A stretch of DNA of 8,029 nt from an uncultured Porphyromonadaceae bacterium (GCA_900554265.1 USGZ01000068.1:1-8029), one strand, 5' to 3'. Numbered from the stretch's first letter, positions 1 through 6,567 are shown. Notes: generated by a model from the letters alone, not told the origin. Numbers and translations: made by a program.

Positions 1-104
1 CCGCGGCGGATGCCCTCGGCGGCGATGAAGCCGCCGATGAAGCCGCCGGCGCCAACTATCAGGAGAGACGGCTTTTCGGATTCTTTATTATTTGAAGATG
101 ACAT
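1..104 (-). CDS. NAD(P)-binding epimerase/dehydratase-like protein, N-terminal fragment
   Basis: Only the first 34 codons are present; the gene runs off the left edge. It starts at ATG 104-102 and encodes a short polar leader, then a hydrophobic strand and the glycine-rich loop LLIVGAGGFIGGFIAAEG (residues 14-31). This is the GxxGxxG dinucleotide-binding turn of extended short-chain dehydrogenases, the NAD-dependent epimerase/dehydratase family. The start lies inside the 3' end of aroQ, giving a 17-nt overlap in a different frame, so it is probably the next gene of the same operon and translationally linked to it. Family membership rests on this one motif. Substrate and reaction cannot be told from so little protein; another Rossmann-fold oxidoreductase is the main alternative. 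Confidence 0.72.
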   Translation of the reverse strand, partial: MSSSNNKESEKPSLLIVGAGGFIGGFIAAEGIRR

Positions 105-558
105 CTACGGGGTCGGGTTTGGGAAGAGCGTCGAGCAACGCCTCGACGGCCAGGTGGTAGCTGCGGTCGCCGAAGCCCGAGATGCTGCCTTTGCAGACGG
201 CGGCGATCAGCGAGCGGTGGCGGATTTCCTCGCGGGCGAAGATGTTGCTCAGATGCACCTCCACCACCGGCGCGGGCACTGCGGCGATGGCGTCGGCGAT
301 TGCCAGCGAGGTGTGGGTGTATGCGCCTGCGTTGAGGACTATGCCGCTGCAGTCGGAGTCGAAGCCGGCCTTCTGGATGGCATCGATGAGCTCGCCCTCG
401 CCCTGATGGCAGTAATGGCGGAAGGCGATTTGCGGAAAGCGGGTCACGAGGTCGACGATGATGTCGTCCAGGGTCCTGATTCCGTAGATTTCGGGCTGGC
501 GGCGCCCCAGGAGATTCAGGTTCGGGCCGTTGATGATTGCGATGTATGGCGTTTCCAC
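88..558 (-). CDS. aroQ: 3-dehydroquinate dehydratase, type II
   Basis: Cytoplasmic enzyme of the shikimate pathway that dehydrates 3-dehydroquinate to 3-dehydroshikimate. The 156-residue length is normal for the small type II (AroQ) fold. The family signature GPNLNLLGRRQPEIYG spans residues 11-26, with the catalytic arginine (R19 or R20) and tyrosine Y25. NAGAYTHTS is at 76-84 and EVHLSN at 100-105 supplies catalytic H102, followed by REEIRH. One conserved stretch is unusual: where most homologues have a Gln-Ser-Asn-x-Glu-Gly loop, this protein has CHQGEGELID at 50-59. The start is GTG (558-556). The same frame is closed upstream by the mrp stop codon TGA only five codons earlier, and no ATG precedes the signature, so GTG is the only sensible start. 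It follows mrp by 15 nt and overlaps the next gene by 17 nt. Confidence 0.96.
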   Translation of the reverse strand: METPYIAIINGPNLNLLGRRQPEIYGIRTLDDIIVDLVTRFPQIAFRHYCHQGEGELIDAIQKAGFDSDCSGIVLNAGAYTHTSLAIADAIAAVPAPVVEVHLSNIFAREEIRHRSLIAAVCKGSISGFGDRSYHLAVEALLDALPKPDPVDVIFK

Positions 559-573
559 GGGTTTGCAGTCCGG

Positions 574-1680
574 TCAGTGTTTGAGTTCAACTTTTTCCGT
601 CGGAGGCAGTTCGGCGTTGCGGCGCTCCACGGCGTCGGCGACTTCATGGGCCAGGTGGAAGAAGGCCGCGGCGGAGGCGGTGTTCTCCGTCACGATGGGG
701 CGGCCGCTGTCCGAATGCTCGCCTACGGCGGCAACCAGCGGTATGCGCGCCAGTACGGGAACTCCGAAGGATTCGGCCAGGCGGTCGACGTTCTCGTCCT
801 TGCCGAAGAGGTAGTAGCGCTCCTCTGGATGCTTTTCGGGTGTGAACCAGGCCATGTTGTCGACCAGGCCGAGGACGGGCACGTTGATTTTCGGATCGCG
901 GAACATGGCGATGCCCTTGCGGGCGTCGGCCAGGGCCACTTCCTGAGGCGTGGTGACCACGACGGCGCCGGTGATGCCCAGGGTCTGGACGAGGGTCAGG
1001 TGGATGTCGCTCGTTCCGGGAGGCATGTCGATGAGGAAATAGTCCAGTTCGCCCCAGTCGGCCTGCTCGATGAGCTGCTTCAGGGCATTGGAGGCCATGG
1101 CGCCGCGCCATACGGCGGCCGATGCGGGGTCGATTACGAAGCCGATGCTCAGCACCTTGACGCCGTAGTTCTCGGCGGGGATTATGAGGTTGCGGCCGTC
1201 GACCTCGTGCATATAGAGTTCGGTGTCCTCCAGGCCGAGCATCTTGGGAATCGAGGGGCCGAAAATGTCGGCGTCCAGAAGCCCGACGCTGTAGCCTTCG
1301 GCGGCGAGTGCCACGGCCAGATTGGCGGCCACGGTGCTCTTGCCGACGCCGCCCTTGCCGGAGCTGACGGCCACGATGTTCTTCACGCCGGGCAGCACGG
1401 GAGCCTTCGCCGGCTTGTCCTGCACGGCCTGGCTGGCGGAACTGACGGTCACTTCGGCATAGGGAGCCGCGAGCTTCACGGCCGCCTCGGCGCTCTTGAG
1501 GATGGAGGCCTTGAAGGGGTCGGTGGGTTTCTCGAAGAGAATGGTGAAACTTACCTTGCGGCCGTCGATGCGGATATCGTCGGCCAGCATGCCCATTTCG
1601 ACGATGTTGCGGCCCGTGCCGGGGTAGCGCACCGTAGTCAGGGCGTCGGTTATGAGTTTGGGATAGAGTGTTTCTTCCAT
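574..1680 (-). CDS. mrp: Mrp/NBP35-family P-loop ATPase, MIP18 domain plus ATPase, no cysteines
   Basis: A 368-residue soluble protein of the Mrp (ApbC) family, which are ATP-dependent carriers or scaffolds for iron-sulfur clusters. Residues about 4-80 form the MIP18/DUF59-like N-terminal domain. A roughly 20-residue Ala/Pro/Lys-rich linker follows, then the ATPase. The deviant Walker A GKGGVGKS is at 108-115, DADIFGPS at 136-143 and DMPPGTSD at 218-225. In most family members the segment after the NM motif carries a CxxC pair that binds a bridging 4Fe-4S cluster. Here it reads NMAWFTPEKHPEERYYLFGK (275-294), and the whole protein has no cysteine. Bacteroidota homologues commonly have this cysteine-poor segment, as far as I recall. 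It begins with ATG one nucleotide after the trmB stop, so the two are almost certainly co-translated. Family is certain; the cluster-carrier role is inferred from the family and weakened by the missing ligands. Confidence 0.95.
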   Translation of the reverse strand: MEETLYPKLITDALTTVRYPGTGRNIVEMGMLADDIRIDGRKVSFTILFEKPTDPFKASILKSAEAAVKLAAPYAEVTVSSASQAVQDKPAKAPVLPGVKNIVAVSSGKGGVGKSTVAANLAVALAAEGYSVGLLDADIFGPSIPKMLGLEDTELYMHEVDGRNLIIPAENYGVKVLSIGFVIDPASAAVWRGAMASNALKQLIEQADWGELDYFLIDMPPGTSDIHLTLVQTLGITGAVVVTTPQEVALADARKGIAMFRDPKINVPVLGLVDNMAWFTPEKHPEERYYLFGKDENVDRLAESFGVPVLARIPLVAAVGEHSDSGRPIVTENTASAAAFFHLAHEVADAVERRNAELPPTEKVELKH

Positions 1681-1681
1681 T

Positions 1682-2452
1682 TTATTCTTTCATTAGGTCG
1701 GGCATCTGGATGTAGCCGCGGGAGTAGCTTCGGTAAGTGTCGCGTGCCAGTTCGTCGGCTTCCGGCGGCTCGTTCAGGGGCGCCGGTCCGGCGGGGTCGA
1801 AGGCGAGGTGGCGGATTGTGAGGCCGCGGTCGAGCCACTGGCGCTCGTAGTGGGTGTATATGGCCAGGACGGGGTCGGCGGCGCGGGCTCCGCTGGTGTC
1901 GATGTCGGCGTTGGCCTCGGCTATGGCAAGGCCGTTGTGGCGGGCCATCATGAGGGTGTAGTCGTAGAGGAAGGGGCTGTCGGTCTTCAGGTGGACCAGC
2001 GCGCCGGGAGCCAGCACGCGGCGGTACATCTCCATGAAGCGCGTGCCCGTGAGGCGCTTGTTTACCTTCTTCATCTGCGGGTCGGGGAAGGTTATCCACA
2101 GCTCGGCCACCTCGCCGGGAGCGAAGAAGGCCTCCAGCAGCTCGATGGATGTGCGCACGAAGGCCACGTTCTTCAGCCCTTCGGCCGTTGCGGCGCTGGC
2201 GCCGGAGTACATACGGGCGCCCTTGATGTCGATGCCGATGAAGTTGCGCTCCGGGAAGCGGCGCGCCAGCCCTACGGTGTACTCGCCCTTGCCGCAGCCG
2301 AGCTCTACCGTTATGGGGTTCGCGTTGCCGAAAAACTCGCTCCAGCGTCCGCGCAGGGGAAAGCCTCCGGCCTGCAGGGTGCGGTAGGGATACTGGAAAA
2401 CCAGGGGCAGGTTTTCCATCTCGGCGAATTTGCGCAGCTTGTTCTTACCCAT
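1682..2452 (-). CDS. trmB: tRNA (guanine-N7)-methyltransferase TrmB
   Basis: SAM-dependent enzyme that methylates N7 of G46 in the variable loop of tRNAs. The predicted protein has 256 residues. The SAM-binding motif I ELGCGKGEY is at 50-58, the second strand with acidic ribose ligand GIDIKG at 73-78, the family signature FPDPQMKKVNKRL at 122-134, and KTDSPFLYDY at 156-165, containing the TD pair typical of TrmB. YERQWLDRG follows near 202-210. A C-terminal tail of about 40 residues ending in a YRSYSRG segment goes beyond the length of E. coli TrmB. The frame is open for 120 more codons upstream, but that part runs inside the preceding LRR gene and is an Arg/Ser-rich shadow. The ATG at 2452-2450 shares one base with the LRR stop (TGATG) and fits the family N-terminus. 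mrp starts one nucleotide after its stop. Confidence 0.95.
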   Translation of the reverse strand: MGKNKLRKFAEMENLPLVFQYPYRTLQAGGFPLRGRWSEFFGNANPITVELGCGKGEYTVGLARRFPERNFIGIDIKGARMYSGASAATAEGLKNVAFVRTSIELLEAFFAPGEVAELWITFPDPQMKKVNKRLTGTRFMEMYRRVLAPGALVHLKTDSPFLYDYTLMMARHNGLAIAEANADIDTSGARAADPVLAIYTHYERQWLDRGLTIRHLAFDPAGPAPLNEPPEADELARDTYRSYSRGYIQMPDLMKE

Positions 2453-2454
2453 CA
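2450..2454 (-). promoter_or_regulatory. TGATG stop-start junction between the LRR gene and trmB
   Basis: On the minus strand the bases read TGATG: the TGA stop of the LRR gene and the ATG of trmB share the A. Such junctions commonly allow termination-reinitiation, so trmB translation is probably at least partly coupled to that of the LRR gene. The overlap is seen directly; the coupling is inferred. Confidence 0.7.
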
Positions 2455-3924
2455 GCGCAGCATTTTGAGGGCTCGGTCTGTGCCGTCGGCGAGCTGCAGA
2501 CGCACAATGAAGAGGTTGCCGCCTATGGCTGAGGTGTCCAGGCTGCCTTCGGAAGCGTTGAGACCGGAGCGCATCAGCAGGTTGCCGGCGATGTCGTAGA
2601 GGCTTACGGCGGCGATTTCGGCGCCGGAGGAACGGACTTCGAGAATCGGACCGACAAATCTCGCTTCCAGCGCGGCGGGTGCGACCATATCCTCGGTCAG
2701 GGTGCTCTGAGCGTTGACATTGAACTCGTTCCACTGTTCGGCTGCCCTGAATGCGGGAGCCAGATCGGGGCTTACGTCGAGACTCACGGTGCTCTGGTCT
2801 ATTCCGGCCCATACGGATTCGCCGAGGGCGGGAACTTCCTTGACTGTTTCGGCGTCGATGGTCTTCAGGGAGATGGTTTTTTCCATGGCTCCGTCGCCGA
2901 GGTAACTCAGGGTCGAGGGCAGCTGCAGTGTGCTCAGCCCGGAGGCGTCGGCAAGGGCGTAGTCGCCTATGGAAGTGAGGCCTTCGGGCAGCAGCGTCTC
3001 GCCGCTGGCGCTCAGGGGCGCGTGCGTGAAGGTATAGGCGGCCATGTCGATGGCCGGGAATACGACGGCCGAGAGGGCGGTGCAGTTGAAGAACGCGCCG
3101 GCGCCTACGGAGGTCACGGACCCGGGCAGACAGACGGAGACAAGGGCGTCCTCGTCGGCGAAGGCGTAGCGGCCTATGGTCTTGAGGTTCGAGGCCTCGG
3201 CCAGGTCAAGCGACGTGAGGCCGCTGCCGTAGAAGGCGCGGTCGCCGATGCTTCGGATATCCTTGAGGGCAATCTGCTTCAAGGCTGTGCAGCCGTCGAA
3301 GGCATAGGCGCCGATGGCGGTGAGGCTTTCGGAGCCTGTCACGCTCTGCAGGGCCGTGCAGTTCTGGAAGATGCCTTCCGGAAGTTCGGCGTTGCCGGTG
3401 AGGTCGGCGGTGGTCAGGGCGGTGAGGCCCATGAACATATGGTCGCCGAGGGTGGCGCCGCCGGTGGCGATGCTGGTAAGGCCTGCGCAGTCTGAGAACA
3501 CGCCCGAGCCAGATGCGTTGACCTTAGGCGTCAGCGTCAGCGAGGTCAGGGCCGAGCCGGCCAGGGCGCCGTTGCCGAGGGTTACGCCCGCGGCTGGGAA
3601 TGTGATTTCCGTAATCCTGCTGCCGGCGAAGGTCATTGCGGGGATGGTTGCCGCCGGATAGCTGAGGTTGCCTTTCAGGCGTTCGCCCGAGTAGGCGGCG
3701 ATGTTGGCTCCTGCAAGATCCAGGGTGCGGAGTGCCGGCATTTCGTCGGCGATGAAGAAGAGGTCGCGTGCGTCGAGACTGCCGCTGACGGTCAGCGTGG
3801 TCTCGGTAGCGGCCGAAGTGCCGAGCCGCGAGGCCAGCGTGCCGGGGGTGCAGTCGACTTCGACGGCGGATGCTGCGCCGAAAGCGAGCAGCGACACTGC
3901 GAGGAGGAAGGTATGCAGTTTCAT
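2452..3924 (-). CDS. secreted BspA-like leucine-rich repeat protein with C-terminal sorting-type domain
   Basis: A 490-residue protein with a clear signal peptide at 1-20 (MKLHTFLLAVSLLAFGAASA) and a likely cleavage after it. Residues about 60-385 carry BspA-type LRR_5 repeats, recognisable by recurring units such as LTAIGAYAFDGCTALKQIAL (201-220) and TSVGAGAFFNCTALSAVVF (271-289). The array ends with FRAAEQWNEFNV (392-403), the usual closing motif of such arrays. Residues about 420-490 look like a type IX secretion C-terminal domain: a VSLYDIAGNLL strand pair, a turn, FIVRLQLADG, and a basic end. BspA-like proteins are surface or secreted and some bind host matrix proteins; the ligand here is unknown. 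It begins after the largest gap in the operon (58 nt) and its stop overlaps the trmB start by one base. A signal-bearing surface protein is out of character with its housekeeping neighbours. Confidence 0.9.
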   Translation of the reverse strand: MKLHTFLLAVSLLAFGAASAVEVDCTPGTLASRLGTSAATETTLTVSGSLDARDLFFIADEMPALRTLDLAGANIAAYSGERLKGNLSYPAATIPAMTFAGSRITEITFPAAGVTLGNGALAGSALTSLTLTPKVNASGSGVFSDCAGLTSIATGGATLGDHMFMGLTALTTADLTGNAELPEGIFQNCTALQSVTGSESLTAIGAYAFDGCTALKQIALKDIRSIGDRAFYGSGLTSLDLAEASNLKTIGRYAFADEDALVSVCLPGSVTSVGAGAFFNCTALSAVVFPAIDMAAYTFTHAPLSASGETLLPEGLTSIGDYALADASGLSTLQLPSTLSYLGDGAMEKTISLKTIDAETVKEVPALGESVWAGIDQSTVSLDVSPDLAPAFRAAEQWNEFNVNAQSTLTEDMVAPAALEARFVGPILEVRSSGAEIAAVSLYDIAGNLLMRSGLNASEGSLDTSAIGGNLFIVRLQLADGTDRALKMLR

Positions 3925-3982
3925 TAGTAAATGCTGGTTTGTGTCATTGATATATAAGCGCCGCGGGGCGGAAATTGTTTTC

Positions 3983-4861
3983 TCAGACGCTTTCTATAAT
4001 AATTGTATAGGAAGCCTTGAATGTCTCTCCGGGAGCCAGGCGGTTGACGGCGGCCTTTGCGCTGAAATCGCCGGTGAATCCGGCTTCGTCGGCCAGACCG
4101 TACCAGGGTTCGATGCAGACGAAGGGCGCGTCGGGTTTGGGCGCCCATACACCTACGCAGGGACTCGAGAACAGCACCGACAGGACCGGCGCCAGGTCCC
4201 TGGTCAGCAGCGACACTCGGCGGATGCGGCCCTCCGTGGCGGCTATGGCGTCCTTGGCGAAGGTGTCGGCCGTAAGCGGCATCAGGCCGTCCTTTATTTC
4301 GATTTTGCGTAGCGCCGGGCCCATGCAGCCCTTCTCGGCGATGGTGCGCGAGATGATTTCCCCGGTGTCGAAGCCCAGGTAGCCGCGGACGGTATCCGAA
4401 GCGTTGAATCCGGGAATGTTGAAGGCCGGATGGGCACCGATCTGGAAGTACATGTCCTTGTCGTCCAGGTTGGTCACGCGCCACATCACCGCGATTCGCT
4501 CCTGCAGCAGACTATAGCCCACGTCGAGGCGGAACTTACGCGGGTAGAGGGCCAGGGTGGCGTCCGAGGCCGTCAGCGAGAACCACATCTCGTCCTCAGG
4601 CGCCTCGGCGGCAATCTCGAACTCGGTATCGCGGGCAAAGCCGTGCTGCCCCATCGGGTACTCGCGGCCGTCCATGCGGAACACGCCGTTCCAGACAGCG
4701 CCGACTATCGGGAAGAGCACCGGCGAGCGTCGCTTCCAGAATGTCGGGTCGCCCTGCCAGAGGTACTCGTAGCCGGTACGGTTGTTGCGTATGCTCTGCA
4801 GCTCCGCTCCGGAGGTGGAGGCGGCGACTGTCAGGATGTCGTTGCTGAGCGTCTGGATCAT
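3983..4861 (-). CDS. aldose 1-epimerase family protein, LacX type
   Basis: A 292-residue cytoplasmic protein of the galactose mutarotase (aldose 1-epimerase) superfamily, which interconverts alpha and beta anomers of sugars. HGFARD at 73-78 is typical of the LacX-like subgroup. GAHPAFNIP at 142-150 holds the conserved catalytic-type histidine H144, and FVCIEPWYGLAD at 247-258 supplies the conserved glutamate E251. There is no signal peptide, unlike periplasmic mutarotases. The start is ATG 4861-4859, which overlaps the nth stop as ATGA; the frame stays open upstream but only as a shadow inside nth. Substrate is not determinable: LacX-type proteins may act on free or phosphorylated sugars. There is no sugar-utilisation gene beside it, so its place behind a repair gene says little about its pathway. 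Confidence 0.9.
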   Translation of the reverse strand: MIQTLSNDILTVAASTSGAELQSIRNNRTGYEYLWQGDPTFWKRRSPVLFPIVGAVWNGVFRMDGREYPMGQHGFARDTEFEIAAEAPEDEMWFSLTASDATLALYPRKFRLDVGYSLLQERIAVMWRVTNLDDKDMYFQIGAHPAFNIPGFNASDTVRGYLGFDTGEIISRTIAEKGCMGPALRKIEIKDGLMPLTADTFAKDAIAATEGRIRRVSLLTRDLAPVLSVLFSSPCVGVWAPKPDAPFVCIEPWYGLADEAGFTGDFSAKAAVNRLAPGETFKASYTIIIESV

Positions 4862-5529
4862 TTTTCTTCGGGGAGGGATTTCTTGATTCTGTTTATGTCC
4901 CGGCAGTGCTTGCGGCAGATGTCGGCCAGGAAGCAGTCGTCGCACTGCGGGTTGCGGGCCTTGCAGACGTAGCGGCCGTGGAGAATCAGCCAGTGGTGGG
5001 CGCGGGCGATAACTTCTTCCGGCAGCTGGCTGACGAGCTTCTTCTCCGTCTGCAGGGGGTTGCGGCTGCGCGTGGTCAGCCCGATGCGCTCGGCCACGCG
5101 GAACACGTGGGTGTCGACGGCCATGGTCGGGCGGTTGTAGACCACCGAAAGGATTACATTGGCGGTCTTGCGTCCTACGCCGGGAAGGCTCATCAGGCTG
5201 TCGATGTCGTCGGGCACATTGCCGCCGAAGTCCTCGGTGAGCTTGCGGGCCATGCCCAGCAGCGACCGGGTCTTGTTGTTGGGGTAGGACACGGACTTGA
5301 TGTAGCCGTATATTTCCTCCGGTGTGGCCTTTGCCATCGAGGCGGCGTCCGGAAAGGCCTCGAACAGCGTCGGCGTGATCATATTGATGCGCTTGTCCGT
5401 ACACTGGGCGGAAAGTATCACCGCCACCAGAAGCTGGAAGGGATTCCGGTAGTGCAGTTCAGTGCGGGGCGTGGGCATTTCCTGCTCGAAACGCTCGACC
5501 ACTTCGCGATAGCGCTCTTTCTGGGTCAT
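4858..5529 (-). CDS. nth: endonuclease III, DNA glycosylase/AP lyase
   Basis: Base-excision repair enzyme that removes oxidised pyrimidines from DNA and nicks the resulting abasic site. At 223 residues it has the normal length. LLVAVILSAQCTD (33-45) is the conserved N-terminal helix. The helix-hairpin-helix LPGVGRKTAN (115-124) contains catalytic lysine K121, and AVDTHVFRV (137-145) contains catalytic aspartate D139. The 4Fe-4S loop is complete, with C189, C196, C199 and C205 in the canonical C-x6-C-x2-C-x5-C spacing. The gene follows pheS after 18 nt. That gap holds a strong GGAGG Shine-Dalgarno sequence, which supports ATG 5529-5527 as the start. Its stop overlaps the aldose epimerase start by four bases. 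It needs a 4Fe-4S cluster, and an Mrp-family gene lies four genes downstream in the same unit. Confidence 0.97.
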   Translation of the reverse strand: MTQKERYREVVERFEQEMPTPRTELHYRNPFQLLVAVILSAQCTDKRINMITPTLFEAFPDAASMAKATPEEIYGYIKSVSYPNNKTRSLLGMARKLTEDFGGNVPDDIDSLMSLPGVGRKTANVILSVVYNRPTMAVDTHVFRVAERIGLTTRSRNPLQTEKKLVSQLPEEVIARAHHWLILHGRYVCKARNPQCDDCFLADICRKHCRDINRIKKSLPEEK

Positions 5530-5532
5530 CGT

Positions 5533-5537
5533 GTCCT
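5533..5537 (-). promoter_or_regulatory. nth: ribosome binding site of nth
   Basis: The minus strand reads GGAGG-ACG-ACG-like spacing into the start: the sequence is CGGAGGACACGATG, so GGAGG sits five bases before the nth ATG. This is an optimal anti-Shine-Dalgarno match, notable because the other genes here have no such motif and Bacteroidota generally initiate without it. It supports the chosen nth start. Confidence 0.65.
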
Positions 5538-5547
5538 CCGTGGGGGG

Positions 5548-6567
5548 TCAGCGGGCGGAGGTGAACTCGTCCAGGAAGCGCACGTCGTTCTCGGAGAACA
5601 GGCGCAGGTCGTTGACCAGATACTTGAGGTTGGTGATGCGCTCGATACCCATGCCGAGGGCGAAGCCGGTGTACTCCCTGGAGTCGATTCCGCAGGATTC
5701 CAGCACGTTGGGGTCGACCATACCGCAGCCGAGAATCTCGACCCAGCCCGTACCCTTGCAGAACGCGCATCCCTTGCCGCCGCAGAGGCCGCAGGAAATG
5801 TCCATCTCGGCGGAAGGCTCGGTGAAGGGGAAGTAGCTCGGACGCAGACGGATGCGGGTGTCCTGTCCGAACATCTCGCGGGCGAAGTAGAGCAGCGTCT
5901 GGCGAAGGTCGGCGAAGGTCACGTGCTTGTCGACGTACAGCGCCTCGACCTGGTGGAAGAAGCAGTGGGCGCGGGCGCTGATGGCCTCGTTGCGGTACAC
6001 GCGGCCCGGGCAGATGATGCGTATCGGCGGCTTCTGGGTCGTCATGGTGCGCGTCTGCACGCTGGAGGTATGCGTACGCAGCAGCACGGCCGGATTATGG
6101 GAGATGAAGAAGGTGTCCTGCATGTCGCGCGCCGGATGGTCCGGTGGGAAGTTGAGGCTTTCGAATACGTGCCAGTCGTCCTCAACCTCGGGGCCTTCGG
6201 CGATTGTGAAGCCCAGGCGGCGGAAGATGTCGATAATCTGCTCGCGTACCAGCGACAGCGGGTGGCGCGTGCCCAGGCGTACCGGGGCGGCGTCGCGCGT
6301 AAGGTCCAGGCGGCTGCCGACGCCTGCGCCTGCCTCGGCCTCGGCCTTGAGTGCGGCGATACGTTCGGTTGCGAATGTCTTGAGCTCGTTCAGAGCCTGG
6401 CCCAGCTCGCGTTTCTGCTCCGCGGGAACATTGCGGAAATCGTTCATCAGTGCGCTGACGGCACCCTTTTTGCTCAGATATTTGATGCGCAGGGCCTCCA
6501 CCTCGGCGGCATTGGCGGCCGTAAGGCCTTCGATTTCCTGACGCAGGGTTTTAATCTTCTCAATCAT
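5548..6567 (-). CDS. pheS: phenylalanine--tRNA ligase alpha subunit
   Basis: Catalytic subunit of the alpha2-beta2 phenylalanyl-tRNA synthetase, which charges tRNA-Phe in the cytoplasm. The protein is 339 residues, typical for PheS. Residues 1-85 form the N-terminal coiled coil. The class II core then follows: GPEVEDDWHVFESLNFPPDH (125-144), HPARDMQDTFF (144-154), HTSSVQTRTM (166-175), motif 2 GRVYRNEAI (188-196) with FHQVEAL (204-210), FPFTEPSAEMDI (246-257), and motif 3 GFALGMGIERI (301-311). Residues 259-270 contain four cysteines spaced C-x2-C-x4-C-x2-C, a knuckle that could bind zinc; I believe similar cysteines occur in other Bacteroidota PheS proteins. pheT is not adjacent, which is common in this phylum. 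ATG 6567-6565 follows a strong promoter by a very short leader and heads the operon. Confidence 0.97.
   Translation of the reverse strand: MIEKIKTLRQEIEGLTAANAAEVEALRIKYLSKKGAVSALMNDFRNVPAEQKRELGQALNELKTFATERIAALKAEAEAGAGVGSRLDLTRDAAPVRLGTRHPLSLVREQIIDIFRRLGFTIAEGPEVEDDWHVFESLNFPPDHPARDMQDTFFISHNPAVLLRTHTSSVQTRTMTTQKPPIRIICPGRVYRNEAISARAHCFFHQVEALYVDKHVTFADLRQTLLYFAREMFGQDTRIRLRPSYFPFTEPSAEMDISCGLCGGKGCAFCKGTGWVEILGCGMVDPNVLESCGIDSREYTGFALGMGIERITNLKYLVNDLRLFSENDVRFLDEFTSAR

Noticed and set aside
10..1821. Plus-strand open frame of 603 codons
   Set aside because: It lies antisense to aroQ, mrp and part of trmB, all with strong family motifs. Its product is a Gly/His/Asp/Val-rich string without recognisable domains, as expected opposite GC-rich genes.
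2453..2812. 120-codon N-terminal extension of trmB
   Set aside because: This stretch is the LRR gene read in another frame. It is Arg/Ser-rich, matches no TrmB N-terminus, and the internal ATG at 2452 has an ideal stop-start junction.
3925..3982. Promoter or terminator in the gap before the LRR gene
   Set aside because: The gap has an AT-rich TATATATC and a CCGCGG palindrome, but no TAnnTTTG with a correctly spaced TTTG, and no stem followed by a U-run. Evidence is too weak to call either.
4862..5404. 181-codon N-terminal extension of the aldose epimerase
   Set aside because: It is the nth gene read in another frame. The epimerase family starts at the ATG that overlaps the nth stop as ATGA.
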